Shown in pieces: positions 42,777 through 55,380 of a stretch of DNA of 64,000 nt. Each line of letters begins with the position of its first letter. Within the stretch, counting starts at the first letter, position 1. Made by a program: the position numbers and the translations under genes. The stretch comes from Trebouxia sp. TZW2008 (taxonomy: Eukaryota > Chlorophyta > Trebouxiophyceae > Trebouxiales > Trebouxiaceae), in NCBI GenBank assembly GCA_002118135.1, contig BDIU01000038.1, positions 124,001-188,000 on the forward strand. Direction: 5' to 3'. The notes beneath the pieces were generated by a model that made no database searches, had not been told where the DNA came from, and worked only from the letters and a program-made list of their open reading frames with translations.

Positions 42777-44802
42777 TTGCACCAGCTGGGACCAGGGCAG
42801 GGAGCCATGGCGGGCATGGGCCATCTCCAGCCCCTTCAGCTCCAGACTCACCGCCACTGCCAGGCCACCGACAAGGGACGCCTGCGAGTTGTTTCTGTCG
42901 GCAACACCAGCCCACAACAAAGGTGTGAAAGGCATTGGGAGAAAGTCACCCCACCTCTGGACTCCTTGAGTAATCCCAAAACCCTGGAAACATGCTATGC
43001 TTGCATTTCCAATCATGCTCAAATGTGTGAGACCCTGAGAATATGATATGGCAGAACGCAATCAAAGCCATTTTGCCTGTGACCTTTGATGGCGGCATGA
43101 GACAGGTGGTCCAATTGATATCCGGTGACATTACATCAGTCATGGCACAAAGTATCGATTTGCTCAGCAAAAGTTCAATGCTTTTGCGCACAGGCAAAGA
43201 GTGCTGGTGCTGACATAAATGAATGATGCTTGTAGCATGGCAACCCACCTGGATTTAGGGAAAAAAGAAAAGAAAAGCCCGCGCCTCTCAGCATTGATTA
43301 GGAGGAAGCCAAATTATATACGAAGCTTCTCCATAGATCCCAGGGGCGGGAGGAAGTGGGGGGGGGGGATCTGGCTTTTCCATAGATCCAGAGGCCGTGG
43401 GGGGGCCGGGGGAGTGGCACTTGGATGTACCAGTGCTGCTAGTGATGTGTTCAAGCTTACATATACATGTCCTGTGTAGCGGCGGCAGGCGCTTGCTCCC
43501 TGGCATCAACCACCTCGTAGCTGCTATTTGCTGTCCTGATCAAGATGAAGCCATCACCGCCTATGCCGCTGGACTCAGGATTGGTCACCCCTTGGCACAA
43601 TGCAACAGCCTGCAGCACCCTCAGAAGAAGTTTATCTTATGCTTAAACTTATACTTGAGATGGATTTGAGCTGACTGCTGACTGTGCCATGATGCTCAAG
43701 TACAGAGGCTTGCATAACTTTGATCCATATCGCAGACTAATTCCAACATGTTCTCACCATGCACCTGACATATTCTCACCATGTGCAGCAAACACAGCTT
43801 GTAGATCATCTACAGGTTATGTAGCAAAATGCTTGCAAGGTGCATGCATAAATGTACAGATGTCCGGCAATGTGCATGGAGCAAAATGATTGCAAGGTTC
43901 ACGCACAGCTGCACAGATGTCCAGCACCGTGCACACAGCATGCAACCAACAGGACGGCTCAGTGTGCACGTAACATGCAAGAAGCATGGGCATCACATGT
44001 GCGTCACACATGTGCAGCCTGAGATGTGTGTGCATGCTTGATGAGTCGTTTACCACTCCAGCATCCACGGCATTGCCCCTTGCCTACAGTACATCCTGAC
44101 CTTCTTCAGAGCAGGTGCCTGTGTCGGCAACCACAACCCCTCCATTACCCACTACTGACCTTGGGCGCCCTCTGCAGGCGGTGAGTAAGTCAGGGAAACT
44201 GGATGATAAAGGAAACAAAAAAGAGCAATCCCCATCATGACTGATTCGAGCATGGCCTTGCCTTTTACATGCATTGCATCTGGTGTGTTTGCGGTGGAAC
44301 ATTGCAAGGGTCCAGAAGGCATGCAGGGCAATGACTGGCGATGGTGTCTGCTGCAATGATTTCAGAGCTGTCTACATCTGTAGCCAAGGGCATGCCTCTG
44401 CTTCGATGCAAGATTCAAGCTGTTGCAGGGGCTGTTGTCATGATTTGCTTGGCCGTTAAATACTGCCACAAAGCATTCTGCCATTAACTGGACAGGGTCA
44501 ACTTAGCTGCTGACATGTTCAGCAATTATTACACTTTCATTCCGGATTCAAAATTGACAGGAAGCGTGCACGAAACAGTCCGCATGCCTTTTTGCGCTCC
44601 ATTGCAAGGGTTGACAAAACGGCATCTGATAGCAGGGATAAGCAATGCAAAAGGCTGACAATAGCCAAGCGGCTTACAAGTAGTCGTTGTTGAATTCCCA
44701 CAGCGGTGAAGTGAAGCCATTCTGCAGCAGCTCCCTGCTGCTCGCGGTACGCAAGCTGATGAAGGCACTGGCCATCAGAATGTACAGAGCCACAGCGTTC
44801 AT
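42777..44802 (-). pseudogene. Gamma-glutamyltransferase, N-terminal part, with in-frame stop
   Basis: Four phase-compatible minus-strand exons: 44678-44802 (MNAVALYILMASAFISL, a signal peptide), 44054-44171, 43461-43609, 42777-42894. GGT blocks are clear: GVVVADTGTCSEEGQDVL, then NAVDAGV, LCQGVTNPESSGIGGDGF, DAREQAPAAATQDMY, and SLVGGLAVAV followed by LEMAHARHGSLPW. GGTs are secreted N-terminal nucleophile hydrolases that cleave glutathione. Here exon 2 carries a TAG directly after EGQDVL, where the family has Arg, and one of the two Gly before N-A-V-D-A is Arg. The autoprocessing Thr and the whole small subunit are absent. Most likely a pseudogene truncated on its 3' side. Confidence 0.82.
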
Positions 44803-45190
44803 CTGGCTGGTCCGACGTGGCGTACCGACGCGCGAAATTGAGAGGGTCAGCGGTCGAAGCTTCGCTGCGGGTCACTCTCAGCAGGCCTGCCGTGACGGGT
44901 GAACATACAGCGCTGTTAGGCCGACGCTCCATGAGCTTCAGGTGTGCTGGTCAAAATGGGTCGCAGTTTCGACTCGCGATCCGCTTGTATGCTTTGCGGC
45001 TACAATAGAGTGAATGATTGTTCGGACTGTATCCAAGTTACTCATATGACTAAACTACTATCTGTAAAGTGCCTTCATGACATAAGGAGGCCGATCCAGT
45101 CGTCAAGAGCTCCTTTTTCGACTGTACTTCACCGACGCGCACTTTGCTGTCAAGCACGCTTTGCTGCCGTTTTCATTGCTCACATTCATC
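44803..45190. promoter_or_regulatory. Head-to-head promoter of GGT and amidase
   Basis: 388 bp between the two start codons, CpG-rich near 44810-44900 and 45090-45140. A shared bidirectional promoter is inferred; no TATA box is clear. Confidence 0.5.
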
Positions 45191-48100
45191 ATGATCTTCA
45201 GCCGCACAAGCAGTCTGCTGCTGGTGGCAACTCTAGCTTGGTCCTTGCTCTCCCGAGATGCAGAGGCAGCTCAAACAAGCTTGACCACTGGTAAGCTTGC
45301 GCCGCCTCACTGCCCCCACGTCGTTGCCGCTTTTATTTTGCACCATTTTTGGCTCTTGTGGCGGCTGATCTGGTGCCCTGCGACTGCACTGGGTCGACGT
45401 ATCGGCACAAGTATGCCTACGTAGGCCCGGGCTCTGAGACAACACAAGCGCTGCGCGAGTGTCAACCGAGTATCCCTGTCACTGACACATCACGACATCG
45501 CCTCCAAGTGCGAGAGCTGGCATGTGTTGCCGTAGGGCGGAGGCTTATGCAGACCGCACCGGCACCTGCCAGTGCACCTGCTGCAGAAATAAGCCTTCCC
45601 GACCTCACTGCAGTCCAAGCTGTTGCGCTTCTGTGTGCCCGCAACATCACCGCTGTTCAGTATGTCAACGCTCTAAACGACAGATACGTGACAGGCGGGT
45701 TTTCATGCAACAATCCATGGATCACTTACAACATCACACAGGTATGCTCACAGGTCATCATGCATGCTCATTTAGATTCAGTCTTGGGCTCTGTGGCATT
45801 TCCGACTTGATGTCAATCATTATCACTGTGTATCGTATGCATGCTTGAATTGAAACCTATAATTTCTAGAAATCAGCCACAGTGACAAATATGCACCCAG
45901 ATAGTTTGTCATTTTGCAAACCTGCTGCCTTGCTGCACCTGCAGGTGCTTCAGGATGCTGCCGCCATTGATGCAAAAGCAGCAAACGGCTCAGACATAAC
46001 GCCCCTGTGCGGGCTCCCCTTGGCTGTGAAGGATGCCATTGATGTTCTGGGTTACCCTACCACAAGTGCCACACCCGCCCTTGCTGGTTAGTCATTTTAA
46101 CAGCTGGACTGCAACTGCTGATGATGCCATGCTGATGCTAGAACAAAAAACCACCCACTGTGTTCATGTGCTAATGGCATTGCTGGTTGCAGACTTTATG
46201 CCAAACACCAGCGCACCTCTTGTGGACCAGTACCTTGCTGCAAATGGCATCATCCTTGGTAAAACTAACTTGGGCGAGCTGCAGAGTGGCTACGCCACCA
46301 ACCCCACCAACAATGGCATCACCACAGCGCTGAACCCGTACGATCCCACCAGAACCTCATCAGGTACAGCGCTGGCCCCATGCACAGTCTGCAAGCTTCA
46401 CTTTGACCGTGAAACAACCATGCACATTCAAATGTGCTTGGTTGTTTCAGCCAAAATGAAGCTGCGGTCAGACAGCTTACATGCTGCCATGTCAAGCTTA
46501 TAATTATGTATCCTTTTTTTGCTTGCTTCTTAGGCAATGCATGACTGGCACTTGGGGTTCGACGTCTGAGCATGCTTGCTTGTAACGACATGGCCTTATG
46601 AGATGAGAAAATAGGCGTGCATTCATGGAATTTCATTTGAGTTGTTGCATGCCTGCAGGAAGCAGCTCAGGATCTGCGGTGGCTGTGGCTTCCAGAGTGG
46701 CGCCTTTTGCCCTGTGTGAAGATACTGGAGGTGATAGTCACCGGCATTGACAGGCTTCAGTCTCAAGCACTGCATCAATCAGAGCTGAGCATAGTGCCCA
46801 GGCAGCTGAAGTTATGCTGCATCATCTCTGGGTACAGAGGCTCCCGTGATGATGCCAAAAGGCTTAAACCTTTCATGCTGCATCTGCTGCTTCTGCCAGG
46901 TTCCCATGTAGACGTCGCAATATACACAGTCCTACCACAAGCTTCAGGTCATGCGCCCAGCACTGGCAGCATATGATCAATCATTCACTGCGTCCTACCA
47001 TTGTTGCAAGCCAATGGAGAGTGTTCTTTGTTGGCAGAGAAACCACTAGTTGCGCACAGCCATGGGTGACTTTACCTTGAACACAGTTTGCCAAGGAACA
47101 GATTGACAATGGCTCATCCTTGCAGGGTCTTGCAGACTGCCAGGGAATGCTCAGGGCTTGTTCAGCCTGCGTCCAACCATTGGCTGCTACAACTTTTCTG
47201 ATGGCCTACAGCCCTACCAGATCACACGAGACACCGTCGGTATACTTCGTGCCCTCAATGCTTTTCGGGCACATTAGCACTATGTTGCCGTGCTGCTATG
47301 CTTGTCTATGCTTGTCATGTGCACTCACGTACTTTTCTGGAGTACATCTCCCGTGGGTTGTGTACCATGCCCTGAGTATTGTGGTGAAGCGCTTCTGGGC
47401 TTGAGCACTCTGCAGCACACGTTGAGCAAAGTACACCATTTGGTGTTTGCTTGTTCTGTCCTGCAACATTTGGCAGCTGGTACACACTTGCATCCAGGCA
47501 GCTGCAGTGCATGTTGCCAAAATTGGCTGCATCAAATTATTGTCATCGTCTTTACATGACGTGGCTAGTTTGAAAGCTCAGCTGCAAGACCACTGTTTAG
47601 CTGTTGAGATTGCATTGCTAGGAAAAGTGGCTGAAGGGTCTCCCCCCCTCCTTGCTCCCCTCCCAATCTACAGGGAAGCCTGGTACTTCACTTGACTTCT
47701 TTTTGATAAGCGCCGCCGAGAGCCCTGCCCTGCCCTGCCCTGTCTGCATCCCACAAATGTGCAGGGAGCATGGCCCGCACAGCAGGAGACCTGGTGCTGC
47801 TGGACAGCGTCATCAGGAACAGCGCCACCAACACCACAGGCAATGGAGCTGTCGCCACACCCATATCCTGTGCTGTCAACGTGGACACCAACATGAGCCT
47901 GAGCAGGGTGCGGCTGGGCTTGCCAAGCACCGAGGGCTGGGTTCCTTCTGAGTCATACGATGGCATCAGCGGCGAGGTTAGACTCAACATGGCCTCTCTG
48001 TCTAGCACTGTTCCAAACAGATCTCAATTGTGATTGAGATGCGATTAAATTCTGTACCGTTTCAAAAGGCAGACAAAATTGTGTGAAGCATTGTTTCTGC

Positions 48101-51100
48101 CGCTAGCGGCCATGCGTGGCGCATGTTATCCCCAATTTGACACATGTAAGCATATAGTAACACCAGTCCAGCAGGGGTGACTAAACAGTGAACAGCCAGG
48201 AGCCACTGCTCTTCCATCACTGCCCTTGTTTTGCTTGGAGCGCAGTTGTATGTTGGTGCAAGGGGCTCGCCGCATGTCAAATTCGTTTGTCATAGGTAGG
48301 TCTGGAAATCCTCCTATCCAAATTTGACCTATTTGCTTCCGTTTGCGTGTCTTGACTCGCCTTACAGCTTCTATTGTCCTTGCTGAAACTCCCTCCGGCT
48401 GAAGGTTGTCAATCGACGCTGTGTTGTCTGATGCTGCGCTGTCTGATGATGCGCTGTCTGAGGCTGTGCTGTCTGAGGCTGTGCTGTCTGATGCTGTGCT
48501 GTCTGGTGCCTGTCAGGTGGCTGTCCCAGTCAATGCGGCCCTGGAGGCCCTGAGGGCTGCTGGCGCTGTGCTGGTCCCCTTTGACTCCTCAGCCATCCAG
48601 GAGCTGGCTGTTGCTGCCTGGCCTGGGGCCACTGCAGACACCATCAACAACCTGGATGCTGCATCAGCCTACGAGTCCATTGAAGTCCTTGGCAGGTGAG
48701 GCTGCCCTTCAACTTGTGCTTCCAAACATTTTTGAGCCACAATGCAGCACAGCACAGCACAGCACAGTACAGCACAGCGCAGCACAGCACAGCACAGCAC
48801 AGCACAGCACAGCACAGCACAGCACAGCACCGCACCGCACCGCACCGCGTTGCACCTTCTGAGTGGTTTGCTGTGACTGCCGGCTTCATCCCTGCCTCCA
48901 TAACCCTACACTCTCCACTGCCTGCAATGACCTGGTCAGTGCTGCACCTCATGCTGGGCTGCCAGGGCCTGTTGATGACCCCTAGCATTGTGATTCGCTT
49001 CTGCTGCTTGTGCTGAATGTTTTCATGCTGCTTGCTACTTTGAATTGGCATCAAATCAATATGTGCTGCAGGTGGCTGGCACTGCACAACTCTTCTCTGA
49101 GCGTGACTGATGTGATTGACCAAATTAATCGGCCAGCTGAAAAGCAGAGCTACCAAGCAGCAGCTGCGACTACTAGCAGCTCGACCTATGGCTCCACTAT
49201 GTCTTTTGTGAAGTATTTGCAGACAGGTGCTGCTACAATGACCCGATACCAACATGCACACGCACAATGCCTCAGATGACAAACATGGCTGCTACATCTG
49301 ATGTCAGCATTTTGCATGCATGGTGCACTTCAGGCTCTGACTTGTCACAATTACACGCCTGTTCTGGTTGCCATGCTGTGACACATGTCAAAGCAAAAAT
49401 ATTACACTATAATATGACTGCAATATTACACTATTATTACAATATTATATCATTGCCACTATTAATGTTGCCGCTGGCCTGTTGCTGCAGGACGCCCTGC
49501 CATTGTAGACTACTGGAACCAAGTCATGGTCAACAACAGCTTCACCGCTCTCCTGTATCCAGTCCAGAACACAGAAACTCTGTGAGAATGTCAAAACTCC
49601 CAGATCTGCATCACTGCAGTGCGTTGATCATCCAGCACATGTAATGTTCATGGCCCACAGTCAACTGCATCAAGGTTTTGGAAGCTCAGTGCCAGCGGCT
49701 TATCCTCAGATGCCCAAAATAGCTGCAGGAAACTTGCTTGTAAGACCCTAAACCCCAACCCTTACAGATCTGTAGCACACTGCATTGATCATCCAATACA
49801 TGTACAGTTCAAGGTGCACAGCCAAGTGCATCTATGTTTTGGGTTAGGTGCAGAAAATTCGCCTGTTGACTTTGTTGCAGGCCAATAGCATCAGGACTAC
49901 AATATGCTGCCTTCAACAATGCCTCTGGCAGCTACGTGCTGCCCCAAGCCAGCTTCACTTCAGATGACCCCCAAATTGCCGGAGCCTGTAAGCCTTCTGT
50001 TGTGCTGTACTCCTGTTGCTGCTGATGTTCCGATGCCTTTTGAACTATCCTTCAACCTGTTCTTAACATCAAAGTCCTGAAACCTGTACTCATTTGCACA
50101 ACCTTGCATGTGCACTTGCTTTGCCTTTGCCCTCCGCAGACATAAGCACCACTGTGGTCATGCAGCTTACGGGTGACACCTTGCCTGTAGCTCCTGCTTT
50201 GTGCATTTTCTTGAGTCCCATGCATGCTCTAGTGTTGCCATGTGTTGCAGCTGGCAACTTTCCAATTGGGGTGACCTCATCCGGCACACCGACCAGTCTT
50301 CAGTTTGTGGGCCCGCCTGGGTATGATGCCACCATCATGTCGTTGCTGCTGGCAGCAGAGAAGCTTTTTGGGGACTTCCCAGCCCCGCCAAACCCATCAG
50401 TGTGCGCCGGCTGCGTCTCCAATGTAACTGTCAGAGAGGTCTGCGTCTGTCTGCACAATTGTTGTGTTCAATATGTCCCTCAGCCAACCGACATTGTACC
50501 CATTAGTGTGTGCTGACTGTGTCTCCAATACAAATGTCAGAGAGACCCCCCGCTCTGAGATCTCTGTGGAACTGTTCTGTTCAATACGTCCCTCAGCCAA
50601 CCAACATTGTACCCATCAATGTGTGCCGGCTGCGTCTCCAATGTAACTTTCAGAGAAGTCTGCCCCTCTCTGCACAACTGTTCTGTTCAATATGTCCCTC
50701 AGCCAACCAACGCCGTACCCAGTAGTTTGTGCTGACTGTGTCTCCAATGTAATTGTCAGACCTGCCTCTCCCTATATAACTATTCTATTCAATACGTCCC
50801 TCAGCCAGCCAACACTGTACCCACAAGCATGTGCTAACTGCGTCATCAACTGTCAAAGAGGTCAGCTTCTCCCTCTTCTATACAGCCCCCCACCTGAGGC
50901 TGTCGCTGGGTACAGAGGCTCCCTTTATGACGCCAAAAGGCAAAAACTTTTTTGTTTATTTTCTTGCTTTATCTTTCTACGTTCCCTCCATCAATCAACG
51001 CCTGACAATGCCAGGGTGCTGAGCCATCTCATCACCGTGCAGTGGCACGTGATCTGCTGGCTGTTTTTATCGCCTACATTCAGCTGTCATGATGCTGCTT

Positions 51101-51390
51101 AACACATCAGGAGAAGCTGGTTCTTGCTGTGCTATTGCCCGTCTTGATCAGCTCACTGCCTTCCTTTGCTATCGCAGATGACCTACAACGGAACAGGTCA
51201 ACCAGCCCCAGATGAGGTTTGGTCTTCGTACGGTCTCAGCTTCACAGGCGCCAACTGCTCTGCTCAGCTCACCAGCTATGGCTCATCAGGGGTGGGCGTT
51301 GGCCCTGCGCCTACTTTCAATGGCACGCTTGCAAGCGTCACAGGGGTAGCACCTGCAAACATGCCTGGCACTGCTACAGCTGGCCGCTGA
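45191..51390 (+). CDS. Secreted amidase (amidase-signature family)
   Basis: Fourteen exons with matching phases: 45191-45290, 45536-45741, 45945-46086, 46193-46363, 46659-46730, 47126-47239, 47765-47976, 48517-48695, 49072-49226, 49491-49581, 49881-49987, 50140-50172, 50251 to about 50423, 51178-51390. About 655 residues. The signal peptide is MIFSRTSSLLLVATLAWSLL, ending near DAEAAQ. The Ser-cisSer-Lys triad is intact: Lys in GLPLAVKDAIDV (about residue 131), cis-Ser in RTSSGSSSGSAVA (about 209), nucleophile Ser in EDTGGSCRLPG (about 232). Hydrolyses an amide bond; the substrate is unknown (relatives include FAAH and GatA). The C-terminal 70 residues, Gly/Thr/Pro-rich, are a non-family tail. 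The 3' end of exon 13 is tandemly repeated downstream. Confidence 0.92.
48417..48512. repeat. 15-bp minisatellite before an amidase exon
   Basis: Six to seven units of gctgtgctgtctgag or a variant end at the splice acceptor of exon 48517. Confidence 0.9.
48741..48848. repeat. (AGCAC)n microsatellite
   Basis: About 20 units, the last four being gcacc, in an amidase intron just after the exon ending at 48695. It explains the long low-complexity frames on both strands. Confidence 0.95.
49590..49860. repeat. Two diverged copies of an intronic segment
   Basis: Blocks starting at about 49600 and 49765 share cagatctg, gttgatcatcca or attgatcatcca, catgta and gcatc.. ttttgg. Confidence 0.7.
50395..50880 (+). 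repeat. ~115-bp tandem repeat of the amidase exon-13 end, five copies
   Basis: Units at about 50395, 50510, 50620, 50730 and 50835 each encode a version of P-x-VCAxCVSN and carry or have lost the donor gtaact. Intervening sequence contains tcaatatgtccctcagccaacc. Only the first is needed for the amidase. Confidence 0.88.
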
Positions 51391-52240
51391 CATGGTTAAT
51401 TACCACAAGCAGTCCAACCCAGTGGGGGATAATTCAAGGCATGTCTTTGGACAACTGACAGAGGAGCGTAAAAGGCCATGCAGTTGTATACAGCATGGCA
51501 CAAGACCCAATTGGCTCATCTTCGGGCGAGCTTGAAGTCTTGGGGAACCCACACAGCATGATGGCATTTGATAAGGAGCTGACACAGGGGTAGCGCCGTG
51601 CTGAGAGTCGTGTAAGTGTGCATGTACAGGGCTGACACCCCCTCCCCCCCACGGGCTTGCTTTGGCAGGTTGTATCTCTAGAGCTGCAATTGGCTGCCTC
51701 CGGGTAATGCCAAAGGCATAGACTTTGATTTTCCTTTCTTCATGTATGAATAGCCATGTATGTCACCAGCTGAAGTTTGTACATCCAGCGTACCATTGCT
51801 GTGTGTAGTGTCTTTCTATGCCACGTGTGCATCGGTATTGAAGATTGAAACAGTATTGATCCCAACTTTGGCTGTTACATGCACCATTGGTTGATTTCTA
51901 GTCCCCAAATTTCCTTGAACAAAAGGGACTGTGTGATGTTTCATGTCCCAGCCTGCTACACTCTACATGTAATGGTAACATTGCAAAAATTCAGCTTAAT
52001 CCTTTGTGCAGTGTGGTCTGTTGACTTCAGTGTACAGTGTTCCAGAAGCATTTTGCATGCTTGGAATGGTGGTGTAACATCCATCACGTGGAGACGGTGA
52101 CATTGTTCTTTGTGCAATGTAGGTTGTTCATGAATCATCAGTGTGCAGTCTAAAACGTAATGAAAGATAGTTCAACTTGGTCGTGTCTCATCTTTGACAA
52201 CTTGCCCTTTCTCTGTACCCTCCGTGTAGTTCCTCGCGGC
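51391..52240. other. Amidase 3' flank
   Basis: Expected 3' UTR and intergenic sequence. No exon is recognised on either strand. Confidence 0.5.
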
Positions 52241-53585
52241 GATTCACCTAGTAGCTGTTAACAGCGTTGATCAGAGTGTTGACCAGGCTTATTGCGCAAA
52301 CAATCTGCTATGTCTACCAGGTCAGAGGCTACTGTCTCTAGCTCTTTGTTGATGAATCCGTAGAGGAGGAAATCTCTAGGGCTTGCTAAGATAGAGAACT
52401 CGATTGTGTGCAGCAAGCGTCTGAGCAAGGCTTTATCTCTTGGGCTGACTGTAGTCTTCAACATTGCTTTTAGAATACCTTCTAGGGCTGCCTTGATCTC
52501 TGTAGGGTTCATGCCTCTTCTTCTGCGGCGACTATCAGCTCAGTAATCAGATCGGTGACCTAGCTCTTCTAGGCTGCAGAGCTCCTCTAAGTCAAACTTC
52601 TTCTTTTCCTGTTTTGATTTCCTGCAGCTGCCGGATGGCCAACTCTAGATGCTTTTTCTGGTTCTCGTAAGCTCTACTCATAACAACAAACAAAAACTGT
52701 GCAAATTGCTCAAAGGGACTTGATTAACACAATAGAAAATGCGCCCAGATGGCAATGAAATTAGCCATCCTACTGTAGCTCAGCGGCTTAAAAAAGCGGC
52801 TTAAAAAACAGCTTAAAAAAACACACAGAATCCAAAGGAAAGCAGAAGTCCACGCATTGTACGCAGAAAAGATCAAGGTTATGCCATCCTGCTTGTACCC
52901 TATCAACAGTTTGTAACTTTCAATAGGTTTTCGGGCCCAACTTTTGCAAAAACTGCGTGCAAGTTCTGTGGGATCAGCACCACAACACTGTAGCGTCAGC
53001 GCTTGGAATCTGCACGCTCTGCGTACAAGCACTGTAGCCACTGAGTACAGCTGTTACTAGCTCTGCATGCAGAAACTCAAAGGTTTGACTTTGAATGTAT
53101 TATGTTATAGTCACAGTGTTGTGGCCCAGGGCAACGCCGCAAGCGGCGAAAACAGGGGGTGTGCGCAAGTGTGACCCTGGTTTTGCATTGTTCTGACAAG
53201 CTTTAGTCAGCGGTGGCAGTGGAGCAGTGTCCCAATCACTCTCTCCTCAGATCTCAAACCTCTGAGTTTTTCAGGATCCTGTTGGCTTTCTCTGGGACAC
53301 TGGGACACTGGGGCATCGGCCGTTACACTATTACACAACTACTAGAATTGTACTGTGAATGTAACAAGAGATAAGCAGTGTCCCAGTGAGAACATAGGGT
53401 AATTCACCATGACAGATGACTACCTGTTTTCAAACAGTTAAAACCCTACGTGTGAAGTTACAGTGTTTTACTCATGCTCTTCCTGCTCAGTAAGGGGATG
53501 TCCCTTACATAACGATGACATAACACTGCAAAACACTGTTGTTAGTCAATGGTCAGTGGTCAGTATTGTATACTTGCATATATAT
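52240..53585 (-). mobile_element. Multi-ORF element, copy C (more diverged)
   Basis: Same order as copy A, read on the minus strand: AT-rich terminus at about 53580, leader with hairpin at 53135-53148, a decayed membrane-peptide frame (SIVLIKSL then a stop), a frameshifted ORF2 (MSRAYENQKKHLELAIRQLQ), and ORF3. ORF3 (52258-52512) is the longest version, 84 residues (MNPTEIKAALEGILKAMLK, then RDFLLYGFINKELETVASD), and is not joined to the SGNH fragment. The ATGA overlap at its start is kept. Confidence 0.6.
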
Positions 53586-54173
53586 ACAGAGTGCAATATG
53601 TGAAATCGATTCGTTGCTGAGCTGTCTGGCTGATCTGCTGAGGCTGACACTGTGTGCTGCTGACGCTGAGCTGGATGCTGTAAGCTGTTGTAAGCTGCGC
53701 TGCCGGTCACAAGTATGCGCTAAGCTGGCGTGGAGGCATAGAGGTAACTCGTAAGTACCTGAAAACAACGAGTAGAAGTGGCCTTGGTAAGGGAGGTAGG
53801 CGGTCGGGGTGTTAGGGTCCAGGCACACGCTCAGGCACAAGCAAGGCGTGCAAGCACACATGCACTTGTGACCGGCTGCGGCTGAGCTGTGCGTCTGTGT
53901 TGGCGTCCGTCTGTGTTCAACGGAGGTGCCCTAACGGAACGGGCTCCGCAGGTGGTGCCTCCGTTGCATTTGGTCAACTCATCGGTCAACGGGGGCTGTT
54001 TACATTCGGTCTACGTTGGCTTGCAAACAGCACACGGCCGTCGCAAACGCAAGCTGTGGTCAGCGGAATTTGTTTACCGTCGCGGTAGCTACTATGGCGA
54101 CGGACATGTCGTTGTAGGAGCCGTGTTGGCCGCATTCTTGCTGTTTCAGCAAAGCACTGCGACATGCTGTGAT
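53586..54173. promoter_or_regulatory. CpG-rich region before a possible gene start
   Basis: CG is dense from about 53690 to 54420, as at other gene starts in the window. The 178-codon plus-strand frame and a 96-codon minus-strand frame here have no domain support. Confidence 0.4.
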
Positions 54174-55380
54174 ATGGATCCACTTTCTGGTTTCTCTCGG
54201 CGCGGGCAGCGGCACTCTTCAGAGACACCTGGCCGCTCAGAGGCGCTTTGGCATACACAAGGACAGCATGACACAAAGCTGACGAGGCTAACCAAGCTAT
54301 CCGACTTTATAGCAACCGGAAGAGGTATGACGCATAACATCACGCCTGCAAAAGCACGTATGGCAAGTGCACATGCAAACATCGTGCGCATTTGCTTTTC
54401 GCAAGCGTATCACTGCATTCACTGATGTGGTGCATCACGTCGTGCAAGATGATCAGAATGAGTGCAATAAGAATTGTCACAGAGGGGCACTTTGGGCTGC
54501 CTCCGCGTGCAACACTACTGCCCAACATCAGTGAACCGCACAGTCTGCTTATAGCAGATTCCTTCAAGAATTGAACCCTGAAAGTCCCTCATTCAGGGCT
54601 TGGTTGGTGCGTAGCACAGCATATATTGTCAGTTGTTACTAACATCAGATAGGCTAGAGGCTGATACGGTCTGCCAGGTGCAGCCTTGAGCATTGTCTCA
54701 GTGAGAGCAAACTGAAACTCACTCTGCAAGGACCATTAAGCGTTTGTCCTGAATCAAGCCTTGTGGTCCACAGCATCAGCATGGTGTGAAATTCATGACA
54801 AAAGCCGCACAACATGCCAGCAGCATGTTGCAAACAACTCATCGACAATGTACGGGCCTTGCTATACAACTGAGCATGCTTCAAAGACTGCAAGGGAGAA
54901 GGAATATAGTCAGCTGCACCATGAGTAGGCTTTGCTATATTTTGAGATGATGCCTTAGCTGCACTGCACCTGTATCAAAGGCACACAGTATCTCTGAAAA
55001 ACCCTTTACCAATGTCATCAGCATGCTTTGCGCATGCTTTGCTGAAATGTCAGCATGCTGTGAAATCTGCAGGTGTGAAGGTTTGCAATGTGTTGCCTCA
55101 GAGCACATCAGGCTATAGAGGCAAATGATGCTGTAGCTGCAGCAGCATTGGGCCTGTTTCACAGAGTCACAGCAAAACTACAAGCCCTTGCCAACAGCTG
55201 TTCAGCACTGTGCATGCTCTGCTGAAGAGCTCAACATGCTGTGAAAAATGCAGGTGTGAAGGTTTGCAGCGTGTTGCCTCAAAGCCAAGCAGGCTGCAGT
55301 AGCAGGTGATGCTCTAGCTGCAGCAACACCGTGCCGGTTTCAAAGAGTCACAACAAGATTCAGTATGTTGCAAGCAGTCT
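54174..55380 (+). CDS. Possible spliced gene, unknown product
   Basis: A candidate first exon, 54174-54326, reads MDPLSGFSRRGQRHSSETPG and LTKLSDFIATGR and ends at a gtatga donor within a CpG-rich patch. Downstream, helical frames occur at about 54770-54940 (KFMTKAAQHASSMLQ) and in a duplicated segment at 55073-55190 (AHQAIEANDAVAAAALGLF), the second copy being decayed. I could not connect them with consistent phases, so this is a pointer, not a model. Confidence 0.25.
55010..55365. repeat. ~170-bp tandem duplication
   Basis: Copies start near 55020 and 55196 and share catgctgtgaaa, gcaggtgtgaaggtttgcaa or a variant, gtgttgcctca, agctgcagca and gagtcaca. Confidence 0.85.

Noticed and set aside
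44537..44932. 131-codon minus-strand frame over the GGT first exon
   Set aside because: It is in a different frame from the signal-peptide exon, whose phase matches the next GGT exon exactly.
48644..49282. 212-codon minus-strand frame with long Cys-Cys-Ala-Val-Leu runs
   Set aside because: It is the antisense of the (AGCAC)n microsatellite inside the amidase gene.
53889..54425. 178-codon plus-strand frame
   Set aside because: Long only because stops are rare in CpG-rich DNA; no domain, and the minus strand is equally open. A shorter first exon within it is noted with low confidence.
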